A stretch of 64,000 bases of DNA from JBCCCJ01 sp039029315 (GCA_039029315.1 JBCCGK010000005.1:133546-197545); one strand, 5' to 3'; shown: positions 32,475-42,803, numbered from the stretch's first letter. Notes: generated by a model from the letters alone, not told the origin. Numbers and translations are program-made.

Positions 32475-35400
32475 TTACCTCTTGATGAGTTTTCCTATAA
32501 ATCGTTGCCCCCTGTTTTCGATGTCATATAAGTATATTCCACTTGCGATGGAGGAGGGCGTAAGCACGCGCTGGTCAATGTCTCCTTCATGTTGCCATCT
32601 CTGTTCAAGGACTTTTTTTCCATTGAGCTGATAGAGCCTGAAGACGAACTCTGATGGATGTCGCTCTTCAAAGGAAGCTCGGATGGACAGTTGGTCCTCA
32701 AATAAGGTTGGAGTTACAGAGAGAATGGCTTTGGGACCGATCCAGACATTTGCGATACTGGAATAAGAATAGCTTCCATCCACATCAATCTGTCGGATTC
32801 TGTAGAAGTTGAGCCCAGTGATTGGAGAGAGGTCCTGAAAAGAGTAGGGAACAGGCGAATCACTAGAGCCGACAGCAGCTACCTTGCCCAATTTAGTGAA
32901 CACTTGCCCATCCTCACTTCGCTCGACTTCGTAGTGCATCAAGTTTACTTCCTGCGCAACAATCCATTCCAGATCAACTATGGATTCTTCGGCTATCGCC
33001 TGAAAATCCAGCCATTCCACAGGCAGAGATGCTGGAGGAGGCCCTGGATCTCCTACGCCAAATCCTGAAAATCCATTGTTAAAGCTTGCTTCAACGGCGA
33101 TGGATGTTCCGGTTCCAAAATTCACAGCACTCACAGTAACAGAGTCGATAGAAATGGTACCATCGGGATAATGCGTGCCAGGGGAAACGTTGGAAATCGC
33201 TCCAGGATTTTTGACCATTTGTACCTCAGAGGTAAATGTTTTTCCAGTAACAGCTTCCCACCCACTGACTTCTGTAGCTGTATAATATAGGGTAATATCA
33301 TAGGTGGCAGTACCACTATTGGTGGTTGGAGTAACAAAATAGGTTTTGCTGGCCAGGTCTTTGGGATTATTGGCAACCCCACTGTGCCAAAAATCAACTG
33401 TTGAGCTACCCGAACGATCTATGGCCACAGTTGTACATCCAAAATTATGGCTGCTGGTATTCTCAATTTTACACATCAACTCTGATCCATCATAGAAGTA
33501 GGCTGTTTCAAATGGACCGAGGTATTCATCTATACTTCCAGCGGTCAAGTCAGATTCAACATCGGCAGGCAAGCCGCCCGTTACGACGATATTGTCAAGA
33601 CTCATTGGAGGATCATTGCCTCCTGAGCCATTGTTGATCCATTGCCATCCGAGGAGGAATATGGTTCCATCCAGAACGGCAGGCAGGGTAACGGATGTGG
33701 AAGTGCTAGTCGATACACCAACCAACGGATCTCCAACTGGGATCCAGGTCGATCCGCCATCCGTAGAGTAGACCACACTCCCATAGTCTATTGGCGAGCC
33801 CACTGTTCCTTCTCCCACGCAGATATAATCAAAGTTCACGACAATATTGGTATAGCCAGTGGCATCTACTGATTTGTACAATTCTGCTGTACTGGCAGTA
33901 GTGTGCCCATAATCACAAAATAAACCGCCACCCGTATCCTCGATGATTTGCGCTGAGATTCCACTTATGGGAGAACAGCTGCTGGTGAATAGCCATCGAT
34001 TGACAGGGGCTACAGCTGGTAAAAAATCCCAGGTCCATCCAGTGATTGTGCCATCCCAATCTTCCGTCCAAATGGTATTTGGGATGGTAAGTGGACTTTC
34101 ATCATTGTCACTGATGGTGAGAGTATGTGTTTGGTTGAAACTGGCGGCAGTGGCATCAGTTGTCCCACTGATGGAATAGGTCAGGATCGCTGTTTCGTCT
34201 GATTCTGGATCTGTATCATCATACACCCAGATGGTAAAGGTCTGGTTGGCAGTCATGCCATCGGGAAATGTTACAGCATTTCCCGTATTGATGATGTCAT
34301 AATCTATCCCTTCTTGAGCGGTTCCAGCAAGGGCTAAGGTGACGGTTGCATCTCCTGTAGGAGCCGCGAGAATTCGCATATCTACCGTCAGTACCTGATA
34401 GTTCCGGCAGGAAGAAGAACTGACCGAAGATTCTGTTGCCGCACTTGTGCTTACATCAAACAAAATCTCGGGATCACGTGGAGGTTCTACCATGAAATTT
34501 CCATTTCCATGTGTGCCTACTGCCATGAAGTCATCCGATGTACGAAGCCTGAGAGAGCTCACAATGGCATGTCCAATGTCTGATTGGTCCACCTGAGACC
34601 AAACAGTGCTCCCTCCATTCATCACTTGACTACAATAGAGGCCAACAGAGGTTCCTACAAAGTAGAAAACATTGCCTCCATTGTACATGATGGCGCTAGA
34701 CCGGAAAGAGGGAAGAGTCAGATTCCCTTCAACATCGGTCCAGGATGTTCCTCCATTGGTTGTATGGAATACATTGGTGGTTGAATAATTGGAATAGGTG
34801 ATCAATACTTCATCATCATCATTTGGGTTTACGGCAATCCCGCTTACTATCCCACTCCCTGCACCGGGTGGGGTAATATTTGTTGGTACGCTTGCGGCCC
34901 CTGTGAAAGCGGGATCAGTTAATACATACACCAACCCATCTGAGGTGCCTATATAGAGTTTTCGAGTGGCATCTGTTGCAGCGTATCCACTCCCTCTACT
35001 GGTCGCCATGGATCGGATATCTCCTGTCAGAGTTGCCCCGATGCCTGTCATCAGGGTCCATGTACCTGAGGTGACTGTCGTGGCTGTGCTTGTCCGATAG
35101 AGATCATCATCATTGGCATAATATAGATATTCGGTATTGTCTGGATCGAGATAGAAGTAGGTGACAAAAATACCGTTCCCGGCTCCTGTAGGCTTGATGA
35201 AACTAAATCCTCCTGCACCTGCAAGATCTCGGTAAATATTTCCTCTCTGAGTTCCCATATAATAATGTCCTGCTGAACTGATTCCACAAGCAACTCCGTC
35301 CCCACTCAGAATCTGGGAATGAGAGGTTCCGCTGGTAGATTCATGTGTTCCATTGTCCTGAGAGCCTCCGATAATCAAGTCGCTTCCCATCGTTGGAGAG

Positions 35401-36986
35401 ATGGCTACATGGTAATCCTGATAAGTGACATAATCATTATTCAGGCTGATCCAGGCGATCGTTGCGATCTCGGTTTTTTGCAATCCACCATCCGTACCGG
35501 TGAATAAGGTATCAGGGTCTCCGGGTTTGAAGGCGAACGTATGGATGTCAGAATGGTGGTTCGCTGTCTGTGCATAAGTACTATGGTTGAGATATCCACC
35601 AATACGACTAAAGGTTGCTGATCCGGCAGCATAATCCATCCGATAGGCATTGGTTCCACCTACAAAAAAGACATCTTCATCATCCGGTTTGACACTGATG
35701 CATAAATCATAGCCTCCCTGGACAGCAAATGGGTCATTGCCCGCGTGCTCCAGGAGGTCTCCACAGTCTTCTGCTGGTAAATCCCCACTCAGATCAGTGA
35801 ACGCCCAGGTACTCACCCCGTCAAATTCCAGTCTAAATAGATCTGCCTCCATGGTGACTGGTGTACAATCAGCCGTTTCTCTATTATAATAAAGGGCAAA
35901 AAGAACCAATTCATTGGATGGAGCTAAACCAAGAACAATTCGCCCATAGTTCCCATTGGTATGCCAACTAGCTGGGGTCGCACCGACGCCAGAAGCAGCG
36001 ATTCTGGTCCAACTGGCTGATGCACCCGTGGTAGATGTCCAAATCCCATCCATACCTGAAGGGTTAAAACCAGAAAAAGCTGCATACAATCTCCCTGTTG
36101 GGGTGATCACAAGATCGGTGACCCAGGAGGTGCTCCAGGAAAATCCACCATCATCCAGTACGGACGTCCAGTTAGCTCCCCCGTCCGTTGAACGGAGGAT
36201 CTGTCCAAGAGCAGCTGCATACACATTTCCATTGGTAGGATCGACCGCCAGTCGTGTGATAAAATCAGCTCGACTATCAAAAGACTCCAGAGAGCCGGAA
36301 TTGCTATTCCCCAACAAAGTCCAATTATCTCCATTGTCGGTAGACTTCCAAATTCCCTGTCCAAAATACAAGGCCCCCAGCGAAGCGGAGTTCCCGATTG
36401 CCTCTCCTGTGGCATAATACCAGGTATCTTCCTGGCCTGCTCTGGTATCCTGAACAATTGCACTTACATTATGGATAACTGCATTGGAGGATACTTTGGT
36501 CCAGCTCGCTCCGCCATTGGTGGTTTTGAACACACCAGAACTCACACCACCTGCAAGGATTATTTGAGGATTCCGAACATCGAAACAGATGGTTCGTGAT
36601 CTCCCGCCCAGATTGTTTGGACCTCGCGGCTCTGCAGTAACTCCAGCCCCACGCGTATGGTTTGACAATTTTGGGGCTCTATATGCTTGTGCAAGTTCCA
36701 ATTCCTTGATTCGATCTGGAATTTTTCCTGTTACAGGGTCTTTCTGCATGTCAAATTCATACTGTAATCGTTCCAATACGAACTGGGTACGCTCTTCTGG
36801 AGTTTTTTTTCGTTTAGATGTAGGGGATAAGTGTTCATGAATCTGTACTTCAGCAACTTCTGTTGGTTGTTCAGAATCTGCAAGGGGAACCAATGGACGC
36901 TCCACGAAAACAGACGAAAAATAAACACCAAAAAGAGAAGCAATGACAATGAGTAGATAGGAAAATCTACGTAACAAATTGTTCAT
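32475..36986 (-). CDS. Giant BNR-propeller and Calx-beta protein, T9SS cargo
   Basis: This 1503-residue protein has a signal or anchor sequence (about residues 8-28). A long region of sortilin/BNR-type repeats follows (TTNGGASWTKV, STDNGDNWTLL, STDGGANWTSV, TTNGGTSWTDV), typical of Bacteroidota propellers. Around residues 870-990 there is a Calx-beta domain (VTLALAGTAQEGIDYDI, WVYDDTDPESDETAIL). The last 90 residues form a T9SS type A sorting domain (FRLYQLNGKKVL, GIYLYDIENRGQRF, ending KLIKR). The product is therefore exported through T9SS and displayed on or released from the cell. Ligand unknown. Monocistronic, 140 bp from the next gene. Confidence 0.85.
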   Translation of the reverse strand: MNNLLRRFSYLLIVIASLFGVYFSSVFVERPLVPLADSEQPTEVAEVQIHEHLSPTSKRKKTPEERTQFVLERLQYEFDMQKDPVTGKIPDRIKELELAQAYRAPKLSNHTRGAGVTAEPRGPNNLGGRSRTICFDVRNPQIILAGGVSSGVFKTTNGGASWTKVSSNAVIHNVSAIVQDTRAGQEDTWYYATGEAIGNSASLGALYFGQGIWKSTDNGDNWTLLGNSNSGSLESFDSRADFITRLAVDPTNGNVYAAALGQILRSTDGGANWTSVLDDGGFSWSTSWVTDLVITPTGRLYAAFSGFNPSGMDGIWTSTTGASASWTRIAASGVGATPASWHTNGNYGRIVLGLAPSNELVLFALYYNRETADCTPVTMEADLFRLEFDGVSTWAFTDLSGDLPAEDCGDLLEHAGNDPFAVQGGYDLCISVKPDDEDVFFVGGTNAYRMDYAAGSATFSRIGGYLNHSTYAQTANHHSDIHTFAFKPGDPDTLFTGTDGGLQKTEIATIAWISLNNDYVTYQDYHVAISPTMGSDLIIGGSQDNGTHESTSGTSHSQILSGDGVACGISSAGHYYMGTQRGNIYRDLAGAGGFSFIKPTGAGNGIFVTYFYLDPDNTEYLYYANDDDLYRTSTATTVTSGTWTLMTGIGATLTGDIRSMATSRGSGYAATDATRKLYIGTSDGLVYVLTDPAFTGAASVPTNITPPGAGSGIVSGIAVNPNDDDEVLITYSNYSTTNVFHTTNGGTSWTDVEGNLTLPSFRSSAIMYNGGNVFYFVGTSVGLYCSQVMNGGSTVWSQVDQSDIGHAIVSSLRLRTSDDFMAVGTHGNGNFMVEPPRDPEILFDVSTSAATESSVSSSSCRNYQVLTVDMRILAAPTGDATVTLALAGTAQEGIDYDIINTGNAVTFPDGMTANQTFTIWVYDDTDPESDETAILTYSISGTTDATAASFNQTHTLTISDNDESPLTIPNTIWTEDWDGTITGWTWDFLPAVAPVNRWLFTSSCSPISGISAQIIEDTGGGLFCDYGHTTASTAELYKSVDATGYTNIVVNFDYICVGEGTVGSPIDYGSVVYSTDGGSTWIPVGDPLVGVSTSTSTSVTLPAVLDGTIFLLGWQWINNGSGGNDPPMSLDNIVVTGGLPADVESDLTAGSIDEYLGPFETAYFYDGSELMCKIENTSSHNFGCTTVAIDRSGSSTVDFWHSGVANNPKDLASKTYFVTPTTNSGTATYDITLYYTATEVSGWEAVTGKTFTSEVQMVKNPGAISNVSPGTHYPDGTISIDSVTVSAVNFGTGTSIAVEASFNNGFSGFGVGDPGPPPASLPVEWLDFQAIAEESIVDLEWIVAQEVNLMHYEVERSEDGQVFTKLGKVAAVGSSDSPVPYSFQDLSPITGLNFYRIRQIDVDGSYSYSSIANVWIGPKAILSVTPTLFEDQLSIRASFEERHPSEFVFRLYQLNGKKVLEQRWQHEGDIDQRVLTPSSIASGIYLYDIENRGQRFIGKLIKR

Positions 36987-37126
36987 GTGAGAATTTAGCT
37001 AAGGTATGAATGGTGAATGTTAGAATCCTTCCTCAATGTAAGAAGGTTGTGTCCTGGGCATAGCGCTAAAGTATTTCAATTTACAAACTTTCTGCTAGCA
37101 TAAAAAGAAGAGACTCAATCTATTTC

Positions 37127-38188
37127 TCATGAAATACTCTTCGCCCAGAAACTTGTATCGGGAAGGACCAGTGCTTTTTTATGAATGTCTTGTGAAGGGG
37201 AGAGGATTCCTGGCCTTCTCACTTCAGGCAAAACTTTGACATCATACAATTCTTCTACACTATTCTGATACTGAATTTGTCCAACTATACTCGCTGTTGG
37301 CAAATGCAGGACAACTATGCCACAATGATTGGAGTGTTGGGCGATAGGGAGGTCGCGAAAGGAGGAGCTGCTCGTTCTGAGTTTGGAAAGACCTATGAAC
37401 AAATAATCTCCATATCGATCCATACCTCTGACAAATCCGTCAAATTGTTTGACCGTTTTCTTCTCTCTTGTTTTGAGATTATAGGAGATCAATTCTCCGC
37501 TTGCGGATTGGAGAAAGTACAGATGTTGGTCAATGACTCTTGGCGAATGTGGCATAGCCAGGCCATCCAACAAAATTTCGTTGCTGTCAACGCTGATCAA
37601 CACCCCACCATGCAATTTGTTTTGTCTCCATCCTTCTGCATGATTTGTTGATCCAAGAGCGGTTACGTATGCAGCTTGTCCATCGATCATAGCCAAGCCA
37701 TTCAAATGACAACGATCTTCTGGAGCCAATGCTGAAATAAATGAAGGTTTCCATACCGGTCGGAAGCTATAAGCATCATCAATATGACACAAGCAAGAAA
37801 AAATAGTATTGACTCCCCACAGCTTGTTGCCCCCCCATTCGACATCATGCAGATCGACCCGTCCAGTATAGTAGGTCGCTCTTGGGACATAGAGGGTGTC
37901 ATAGGTCTTGGGTTTTTGAGGATACTCCCAGGCCAGGGTATCTTCCTTGCCCAGAATGACAACCTCTTCTGCTGTCGCAATTGCCAATTGATGTTGTCGG
38001 ACGCCTATACCCATCGCATGGGGAAATGATCGGGGCAATTGAATCAGTTTGTCGGAAGTGGGAGCACTGAGGCAAATGACTTTTCCTGCCTGGTATGTGC
38101 TGATGATCAATGTACATCCCAGTTCCCAAAGCAACTCTGGAATATTGGGGGAATAAGTACAGCTAAAAGGAGGTAATGGTTGACGCAT
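37127..38188 (-). CDS. TIGR03032/DUF4915-like beta-propeller protein
   Basis: This 353-residue protein starts at the ATG at 38188 (MRQPLPPFSC); an upstream codon at 38227 lies in the hairpin at 38212-38259. Blocks such as STYQAGKVICL, PRATYYTGRVDLHDVEWG, LWGVNTIFSCLC and CHLNGLAM match what I know of the TIGR03032 family, which is found in Bacteroidota, cyanobacteria and proteobacteria, often near polysaccharide or tetratricopeptide proteins. There is no signal peptide. The fold is probably a propeller; function unknown. It lies 89 bp downstream of the FG-GAP/lamin-tail gene. Confidence 0.75.
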   Translation of the reverse strand: MRQPLPPFSCTYSPNIPELLWELGCTLIISTYQAGKVICLSAPTSDKLIQLPRSFPHAMGIGVRQHQLAIATAEEVVILGKEDTLAWEYPQKPKTYDTLYVPRATYYTGRVDLHDVEWGGNKLWGVNTIFSCLCHIDDAYSFRPVWKPSFISALAPEDRCHLNGLAMIDGQAAYVTALGSTNHAEGWRQNKLHGGVLISVDSNEILLDGLAMPHSPRVIDQHLYFLQSASGELISYNLKTREKKTVKQFDGFVRGMDRYGDYLFIGLSKLRTSSSSFRDLPIAQHSNHCGIVVLHLPTASIVGQIQYQNSVEELYDVKVLPEVRRPGILSPSQDIHKKALVLPDTSFWAKSIS

Positions 38189-38211
38189 AGCGATAACTCT
38201 ATAGAAGATTC

Positions 38212-38259
38212 GGCCCAAAGGTACCACAAATCCTGTAACAGGATAGGGTCCTTTGGGCC
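38212..38259 (-). terminator. Long hairpin after the FG-GAP/lamin-tail gene
   Basis: GGCCCAAAGG (38212-38221) and CCTTTGGGCC (38250-38259) pair perfectly over 10 bp, with an inner stem ATCCTG/CAGGAT. It begins 17 bp past the stop at 38277 on the minus strand. No U-tract follows, as with other gene-end hairpins here. Confidence 0.5.
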
Positions 38260-38276
38260 TGTAAAAAGATGTTGAC

Positions 38277-41051
38277 TTATCTCTTAATGATCAATCGATG
38301 ATTGAGGTGATTACCAATTCGCAACACATACATGCCAGATGGAAAGTCAGACACATTGATAGAGATCTGATTCTCAAAGTGAATATTCCAGTTGCCTACT
38401 TCTTGTCCTTGAAGATTGACAAGACTGAGAGGTATCTGCAATGGTTCAGACAAGACGACAGTGATATGATCACGAGCTGGATTGGGATATAGCTCGATAC
38501 CTATCGACCCCAATTCTCCTTCTACACTTGTGAAAAATGTATTCTCATCTGAATAGGTCGGAGGCATAAATCCAAATGGTCCTGTGCCGTTTGGATAACG
38601 CCCTGTGGATTCATCCGTATTTTGGGGGCCATACATGACAGAATCAAGTCGTACCCCATTTGGGTAGCTCAAAAGAATCTCGCCACTTTGCGTATGATCC
38701 AGCTCAAAATTTGTATGAAGACCACTTTGGGGTTCATTGTCTGCCCAGAGGATGAGATAGTCATTCGGGGCGAGGGTAGTGTCCGGGAGTTTCCAACTAT
38801 TGGGAAGGAGGGCATTATTGCTCACAAAGACTCCTCTCAGACTCAATTCCCGTTCAGTTGGATTGAATAATTCTATCCAGTCATCGAACTCACCATCCTG
38901 ATCTGCCTGTGTCATCTGGTTATCTGCCATGAATTCATTAATCACCAATTCGCTGGGGGCCAGACTGAAAGGACTGTTCACCATCGCAAAACTGGAGGGA
39001 GCCAACGCAAACGGACCTGTCGCATTGGGAATTCTGGCAGTGCTGATGTCTGTTACCTGAGGACCATAGGATGTGGAATCCAGAACTTGTCCATTTGGGT
39101 AGGAGATGCGAATCTGCCCGACATTTTTTTGGAGAACAAAATTGGTGTGCAATCCTGATTGGGTCGTGTCTTCATCAGCCCATACTACCAGATATTCTCC
39201 CGGCATCATAGCGGTATCTGGCAGCATCCATTTGTGTGGCGCTGCCGCATCATTGCTTAGGAAGACATCATTCAGCGAAATGGTATCTGTGGTAGGATTA
39301 TGCACCTCTATCCAATCCTCATATTCTCCATCCTGATCCACCACTTCCTGTTCATTGTCTGCCATAAACTCATTGATCACAAGCTGGCCTGCCTGTAGCG
39401 GAAACATGATATTGGTGTCACTTGGTGTGGGGGGCATGAAGGTGTAACTTCCGATACCATTGGGCAATCTTCCCGTGGAGATATCAGCTAGTTGCCCATC
39501 ATAGTGAACCGAATCAACCAGACTACTATCGCTATTGGAGAGCATGAGGAGTCCCCCTTGACTGTTGAGCAATTCAGGCGCATGAATCCCAGCCTGCATA
39601 CTGTCACCATCTGCCCAGATCAATAGAAACTCTCCAGCCATCAAGTTGGTATCTGGCAACGCCCATTTGGTAGGATTGCCCAGGTCATCGCTCAAATAGG
39701 CATTTCCCAAATCAATAGAATCTGTAGTTGTATTGTATAATTCTATCCACGGATCATACTCTCCATCCTGATCGGTATTTTCTCCAAGATTGACAGAGAG
39801 AAATTCATTGAGGACTACGACTCCGGAGTCAAGAGAGGTATTAGGGACCGCAAGACCATTTTCAAAGTAGCGAAGAATCCCCAAATCATTGTTGATGTCA
39901 TAATCTCCTTGAAAATAATCTTGATCTCCGTCTGCATCTATATCTGCAAATGCCAGAACCGGTCCATAAGCAAAGACGGTTGTGCCTGCAAAGGGATTGG
40001 GTGGCACCGTTTGTTGGACAAAGATTCCAGCAGTATCAGTACCTATGTTTTCATAATATAGGACTGCATCTCCCACTCCCGAATAGAGAGCATCATAATT
40101 GCCTGCGATAAAGTCCAGGTCTCCATCATTGTCAATATCTACCAAATCCGGGAACATAAATTGAGCAGGGAATATGGTAACAAATGGACTATTGACGCCT
40201 GTTTGCTCCACAAAATTGGCAACACTGTCCGTGCCTATGTTCTCAAAATAGCGTACGGAGGTCAGATAAGTTGTCTCTGAATAAGTTACGGCAGCAGCAT
40301 CATAATCTCCATCATTGTCAAGATCTGCCAAACGAACCAATCCAAGGATTTCGTTTCCGGGAGCAACCAGGGGATTGTTGGCGCCAACCTGTTCAGTAAA
40401 GATTGGGGCATTTACGGTTCCTGTATTCTCAAAAAACCGGATAGAATTTGCTGCTGCGTATGGATTATTGACTCCTCCCACAAAGGCATCAAGATCGCCA
40501 TCTGCATCAATGTCCACAAATTCAGGAAAGCTAAAATAGGTGAAGCTATGCGATGTGAAAGGATTATTTGCAGCAGGTTGAATGACAAAGTCAGCTTGTT
40601 GGGCCGTACCTTCATTTTTGAAATAATTGATTTGGTTTGTGTAGGTATTGGAGTTAAACTCTCCTACAAATGCGTCCAAATCCCCATCTCCGTCTATATC
40701 TGCAAAACTTGGAGTGATCCAGTAGCCTGCAAATGCGGTATCCAATGGGTTGTCAATCCCAATTTTTTCTGTAAAACTCAGTGTTTGAGCCTGTGTCGTT
40801 CCAAGGTTCAGCAGGCTGAGCAGGGCAGAGGTAGCTGCAAGCTTGCCTATGGGAATTCCCCATTGGCTCAACTGTTGCCAAAGTCGCTTAAGCCGCTTGA
40901 TCAGACTTCTTTGTTTGCGTTTCGAATAGCGCCAGAACGTACCATCCTTTAGACGGTTTTCGAGACGCTTAAGATAGGTGTAATAGCGCCGACGTTTTTC
41001 TAATTGATAAGATTTGGTCTGATTAGACGGAATTGAATACGTGTTTTTCAT
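38277..41051 (-). CDS. FG-GAP and lamin-tail domain protein, T9SS cargo with extended N-terminus
   Basis: This 924-residue protein starts with about 66 cytoplasmic-type residues rich in Arg/Lys/Tyr (KRRRYYTYLKRL, YSKRKQRSLIKRLKRL) before the hydrophobic export signal (about residues 68-86, cleavage near TTQAQ). Five or so FG-GAP/VCBS repeats follow (DIDGDGDLDAFVG, DLDNDGDYDAAAV, DIDADGDQDYFQG). Three lamin-tail domains come next (LVINEFMADN blocks with LPDTxxxPGEYLxxWAD). The C-terminus is a T9SS type A domain (LYPNPARDHITVVL, GMYVLRIGNHLNHRLIIKR). The IS4 element lies 90 bp upstream of its ATG. Confidence 0.88.
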   Translation of the reverse strand: MKNTYSIPSNQTKSYQLEKRRRYYTYLKRLENRLKDGTFWRYSKRKQRSLIKRLKRLWQQLSQWGIPIGKLAATSALLSLLNLGTTQAQTLSFTEKIGIDNPLDTAFAGYWITPSFADIDGDGDLDAFVGEFNSNTYTNQINYFKNEGTAQQADFVIQPAANNPFTSHSFTYFSFPEFVDIDADGDLDAFVGGVNNPYAAANSIRFFENTGTVNAPIFTEQVGANNPLVAPGNEILGLVRLADLDNDGDYDAAAVTYSETTYLTSVRYFENIGTDSVANFVEQTGVNSPFVTIFPAQFMFPDLVDIDNDGDLDFIAGNYDALYSGVGDAVLYYENIGTDTAGIFVQQTVPPNPFAGTTVFAYGPVLAFADIDADGDQDYFQGDYDINNDLGILRYFENGLAVPNTSLDSGVVVLNEFLSVNLGENTDQDGEYDPWIELYNTTTDSIDLGNAYLSDDLGNPTKWALPDTNLMAGEFLLIWADGDSMQAGIHAPELLNSQGGLLMLSNSDSSLVDSVHYDGQLADISTGRLPNGIGSYTFMPPTPSDTNIMFPLQAGQLVINEFMADNEQEVVDQDGEYEDWIEVHNPTTDTISLNDVFLSNDAAAPHKWMLPDTAMMPGEYLVVWADEDTTQSGLHTNFVLQKNVGQIRISYPNGQVLDSTSYGPQVTDISTARIPNATGPFALAPSSFAMVNSPFSLAPSELVINEFMADNQMTQADQDGEFDDWIELFNPTERELSLRGVFVSNNALLPNSWKLPDTTLAPNDYLILWADNEPQSGLHTNFELDHTQSGEILLSYPNGVRLDSVMYGPQNTDESTGRYPNGTGPFGFMPPTYSDENTFFTSVEGELGSIGIELYPNPARDHITVVLSEPLQIPLSLVNLQGQEVGNWNIHFENQISINVSDFPSGMYVLRIGNHLNHRLIIKR

Positions 41052-41132
41052 AGAGTAATATTTGTGGAAAGTTATGAAGGGGGACCGTCATTTTTTATCC
41101 CATAATTTATGGGTGTTAGGTCCTTAGATATA

Positions 41133-41141
41133 AATCCTAAT
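41133..41141. repeat. Left 9-bp target-site duplication of the IS4 element
   Basis: AATCCTAAT at 41133-41141 recurs at 42465-42473 directly outside the IS ends. This is the 9-bp duplication expected for IS10/IS50-like members of the IS4 family. Confidence 0.75.
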
Positions 41142-42464
41142 CAGTAGTGTCCGGTTAAAAATAAAAAGTTCTTTGAGAGATATTCACTATCAATGACTTA
41201 GGCTTGATTTTGGATTTTTCTATTTGAAATGGCCTCAAAAAAGGAGAGATGTGGTCCTCAGGACTCAACTTTTTCCTCATGAATCAAGGCAAGTATGTGT
41301 TTTCTCAGTTGATGGGGCATGTGCCCAAGTATGAATTCAAAAAATGTGTTCAACGCTATAGCGGGGATCATTATGTCAAGAGTTTCAGTTGTTGGAGCCA
41401 ATTTCTGTGCATGGTATTTGGTCAACTGACTCACCGAGAGAGTCTTCGCGATATCATTACTTGTCTTCAGGCTCAGGGAAAGAAGCTATTCAATCTTGGT
41501 TTCAGAGGCCCAATCGCACGTTCGACTCTTTCGGATGCCAACCAAAGTCGTGATTGGCGCATCTATGCTGATCTTGCCCAAGTCCTGATTGCTCAGGCCA
41601 GAAATCTGTGCAAAACAGATTCTTCTTTTGAGCCGGAGATCAAAGAAAGCGTCTATGCGCTCGATGCCACCACCATTGATTTATGCCTCAGCGTATTCAA
41701 ATGGGCCCGGTTCCGCAAGAAAAAGGGGGCTATCAAATTGCACACAATGATGGATCTTCGCGGAGATATCCCAGTCCTGATTCACATCTCTGATGGCCTG
41801 GTGCATGATGTCAACCTGCTCAAAACCCTTGAATTTGAAGCTGGAGCCATCTATCTGATGGACAGAGGCTACCTCAACTTTGAACAACTTTACCGCATCC
41901 ACAGATCAGGCGCATTCTTTGTCATTCGGGCTAAGTCCAACTTGAAATTTCGAAGACAATACTCCCAGCCCAAAGACACCGAAAGCAATATCGTTTGTGA
42001 TCAGATTGGTCGGTTGACTGGATTTTACTCTCAAAAGGCTTATCCAATACAGCTCAGACGAGTCAAAGTAAAAGATCCCAAAACAGACAAGGCAATCGTG
42101 ATTTTGACAAACAATCGAGAACTCAGCGCAACGATTATCGCAGACCTATACAAATACAGATGGAAAATTGAGCTCTTTTTCAAATGGATCAAGCAAAACC
42201 TGAGAATCAAAGTCTTTTGGGGAGAATCCCCAAATGCAGTCAAAACTCAGGTCTGGATTGCCGTTGCAACCTATCTGCTGGTGGTGATTATCAAAGAACG
42301 ATTGAAAATAGACAGACCGATCTACGAAATATTACAAATTTTATCCGTCTCTACTTTTGACAAAACCCCTCTAAATGAGCTACTTATGATTACCAACTTA
42401 CAGTTCCCAGTTACAGATAATGCTAACCAATTGAATATCTTTGACTTATAACCGGACACTACTG
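41142..42464 (+). mobile_element. IS4-family insertion sequence, complete (1323 bp)
   Basis: The ends are inverted repeats of 16 bp (CAGTAGTGTCCGGTTA at 41142-41157 and its complement at 42449-42464). The element is flanked by a 9-bp direct repeat. It carries a single intact transposase gene. Insertion lies in the upstream region of the FG-GAP/lamin-tail gene, not in a coding sequence. Confidence 0.92.
41279..42451 (+). CDS. IS4-family transposase
   Basis: This 390-residue DDE transposase cuts and joins the IS ends. The catalytic residues are Asp129 (ALDATT), Asp195 (LMDRGY) and Glu298 in the Y-R-E signature (YRWKIELFFKWIKQ). The start at the ATG at 41279 (MNQGKYVFSQLM) fits the usual family N-terminus; a start at 41249 would add 10 residues. 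DUF4372 and DDE_Tnp_1 parts are both recognisable. No frameshift or internal stop is seen, so the element may be active. The gene ends 13 bp before the right end of the element. Confidence 0.92.
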   Translation: MNQGKYVFSQLMGHVPKYEFKKCVQRYSGDHYVKSFSCWSQFLCMVFGQLTHRESLRDIITCLQAQGKKLFNLGFRGPIARSTLSDANQSRDWRIYADLAQVLIAQARNLCKTDSSFEPEIKESVYALDATTIDLCLSVFKWARFRKKKGAIKLHTMMDLRGDIPVLIHISDGLVHDVNLLKTLEFEAGAIYLMDRGYLNFEQLYRIHRSGAFFVIRAKSNLKFRRQYSQPKDTESNIVCDQIGRLTGFYSQKAYPIQLRRVKVKDPKTDKAIVILTNNRELSATIIADLYKYRWKIELFFKWIKQNLRIKVFWGESPNAVKTQVWIAVATYLLVVIIKERLKIDRPIYEILQILSVSTFDKTPLNELLMITNLQFPVTDNANQLNIFDL

Positions 42465-42473
42465 AATCCTAAT
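42465..42473. repeat. Right 9-bp target-site duplication of the IS4 element
   Basis: AATCCTAAT, identical to the copy at 41133-41141. Confidence 0.75.
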
Positions 42474-42803
42474 GTATAGTTAGGCGTGTGGGTAAACAGG
42501 ATAATTGAGGTTTTGTTGAATAGTTTACTGTCGATTTAGTGAGTAGATATAAGTAGCCTGAATCCCACGTATTACTTTCTGTTCTAAAGGACGACTTGCT
42601 CAATCAAGCTGCTGCTAATGGGGAAGAATATTGACAAAAATTTAGAGAAATAAGGAGGGCATCCCTGAATCTGGTTTGAAACAAGGGAAGAGGTAAAGTT
42701 CTGCTTTCTGTGTATACAAAAAGCAGCAAGGGACATGCGGATTCATTACCGGCCTGTTTGGCCTCCAGTCCTTCTTAACCTGTGGTGGATAGGGGAGGAA
42801 GAA
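42474..42803. other. Intergenic region between the IS4 element and mfd
   Basis: Nothing coding is seen in this 330-bp stretch. A weak 7-bp hairpin (CTGCTTT/AAAGCAG) lies near 42700-42727 and might end the mfd transcript, but it has no clean U-tract. Confidence 0.4.

Noticed and set aside
32475..36986. Giant BNR protein as a sialidase
   Set aside because: The repeats are of the YCF48/sortilin type seen on many T9SS cargoes. No sialidase catalytic Arg triad or Asp boxes arranged as in sialidases were recognised.
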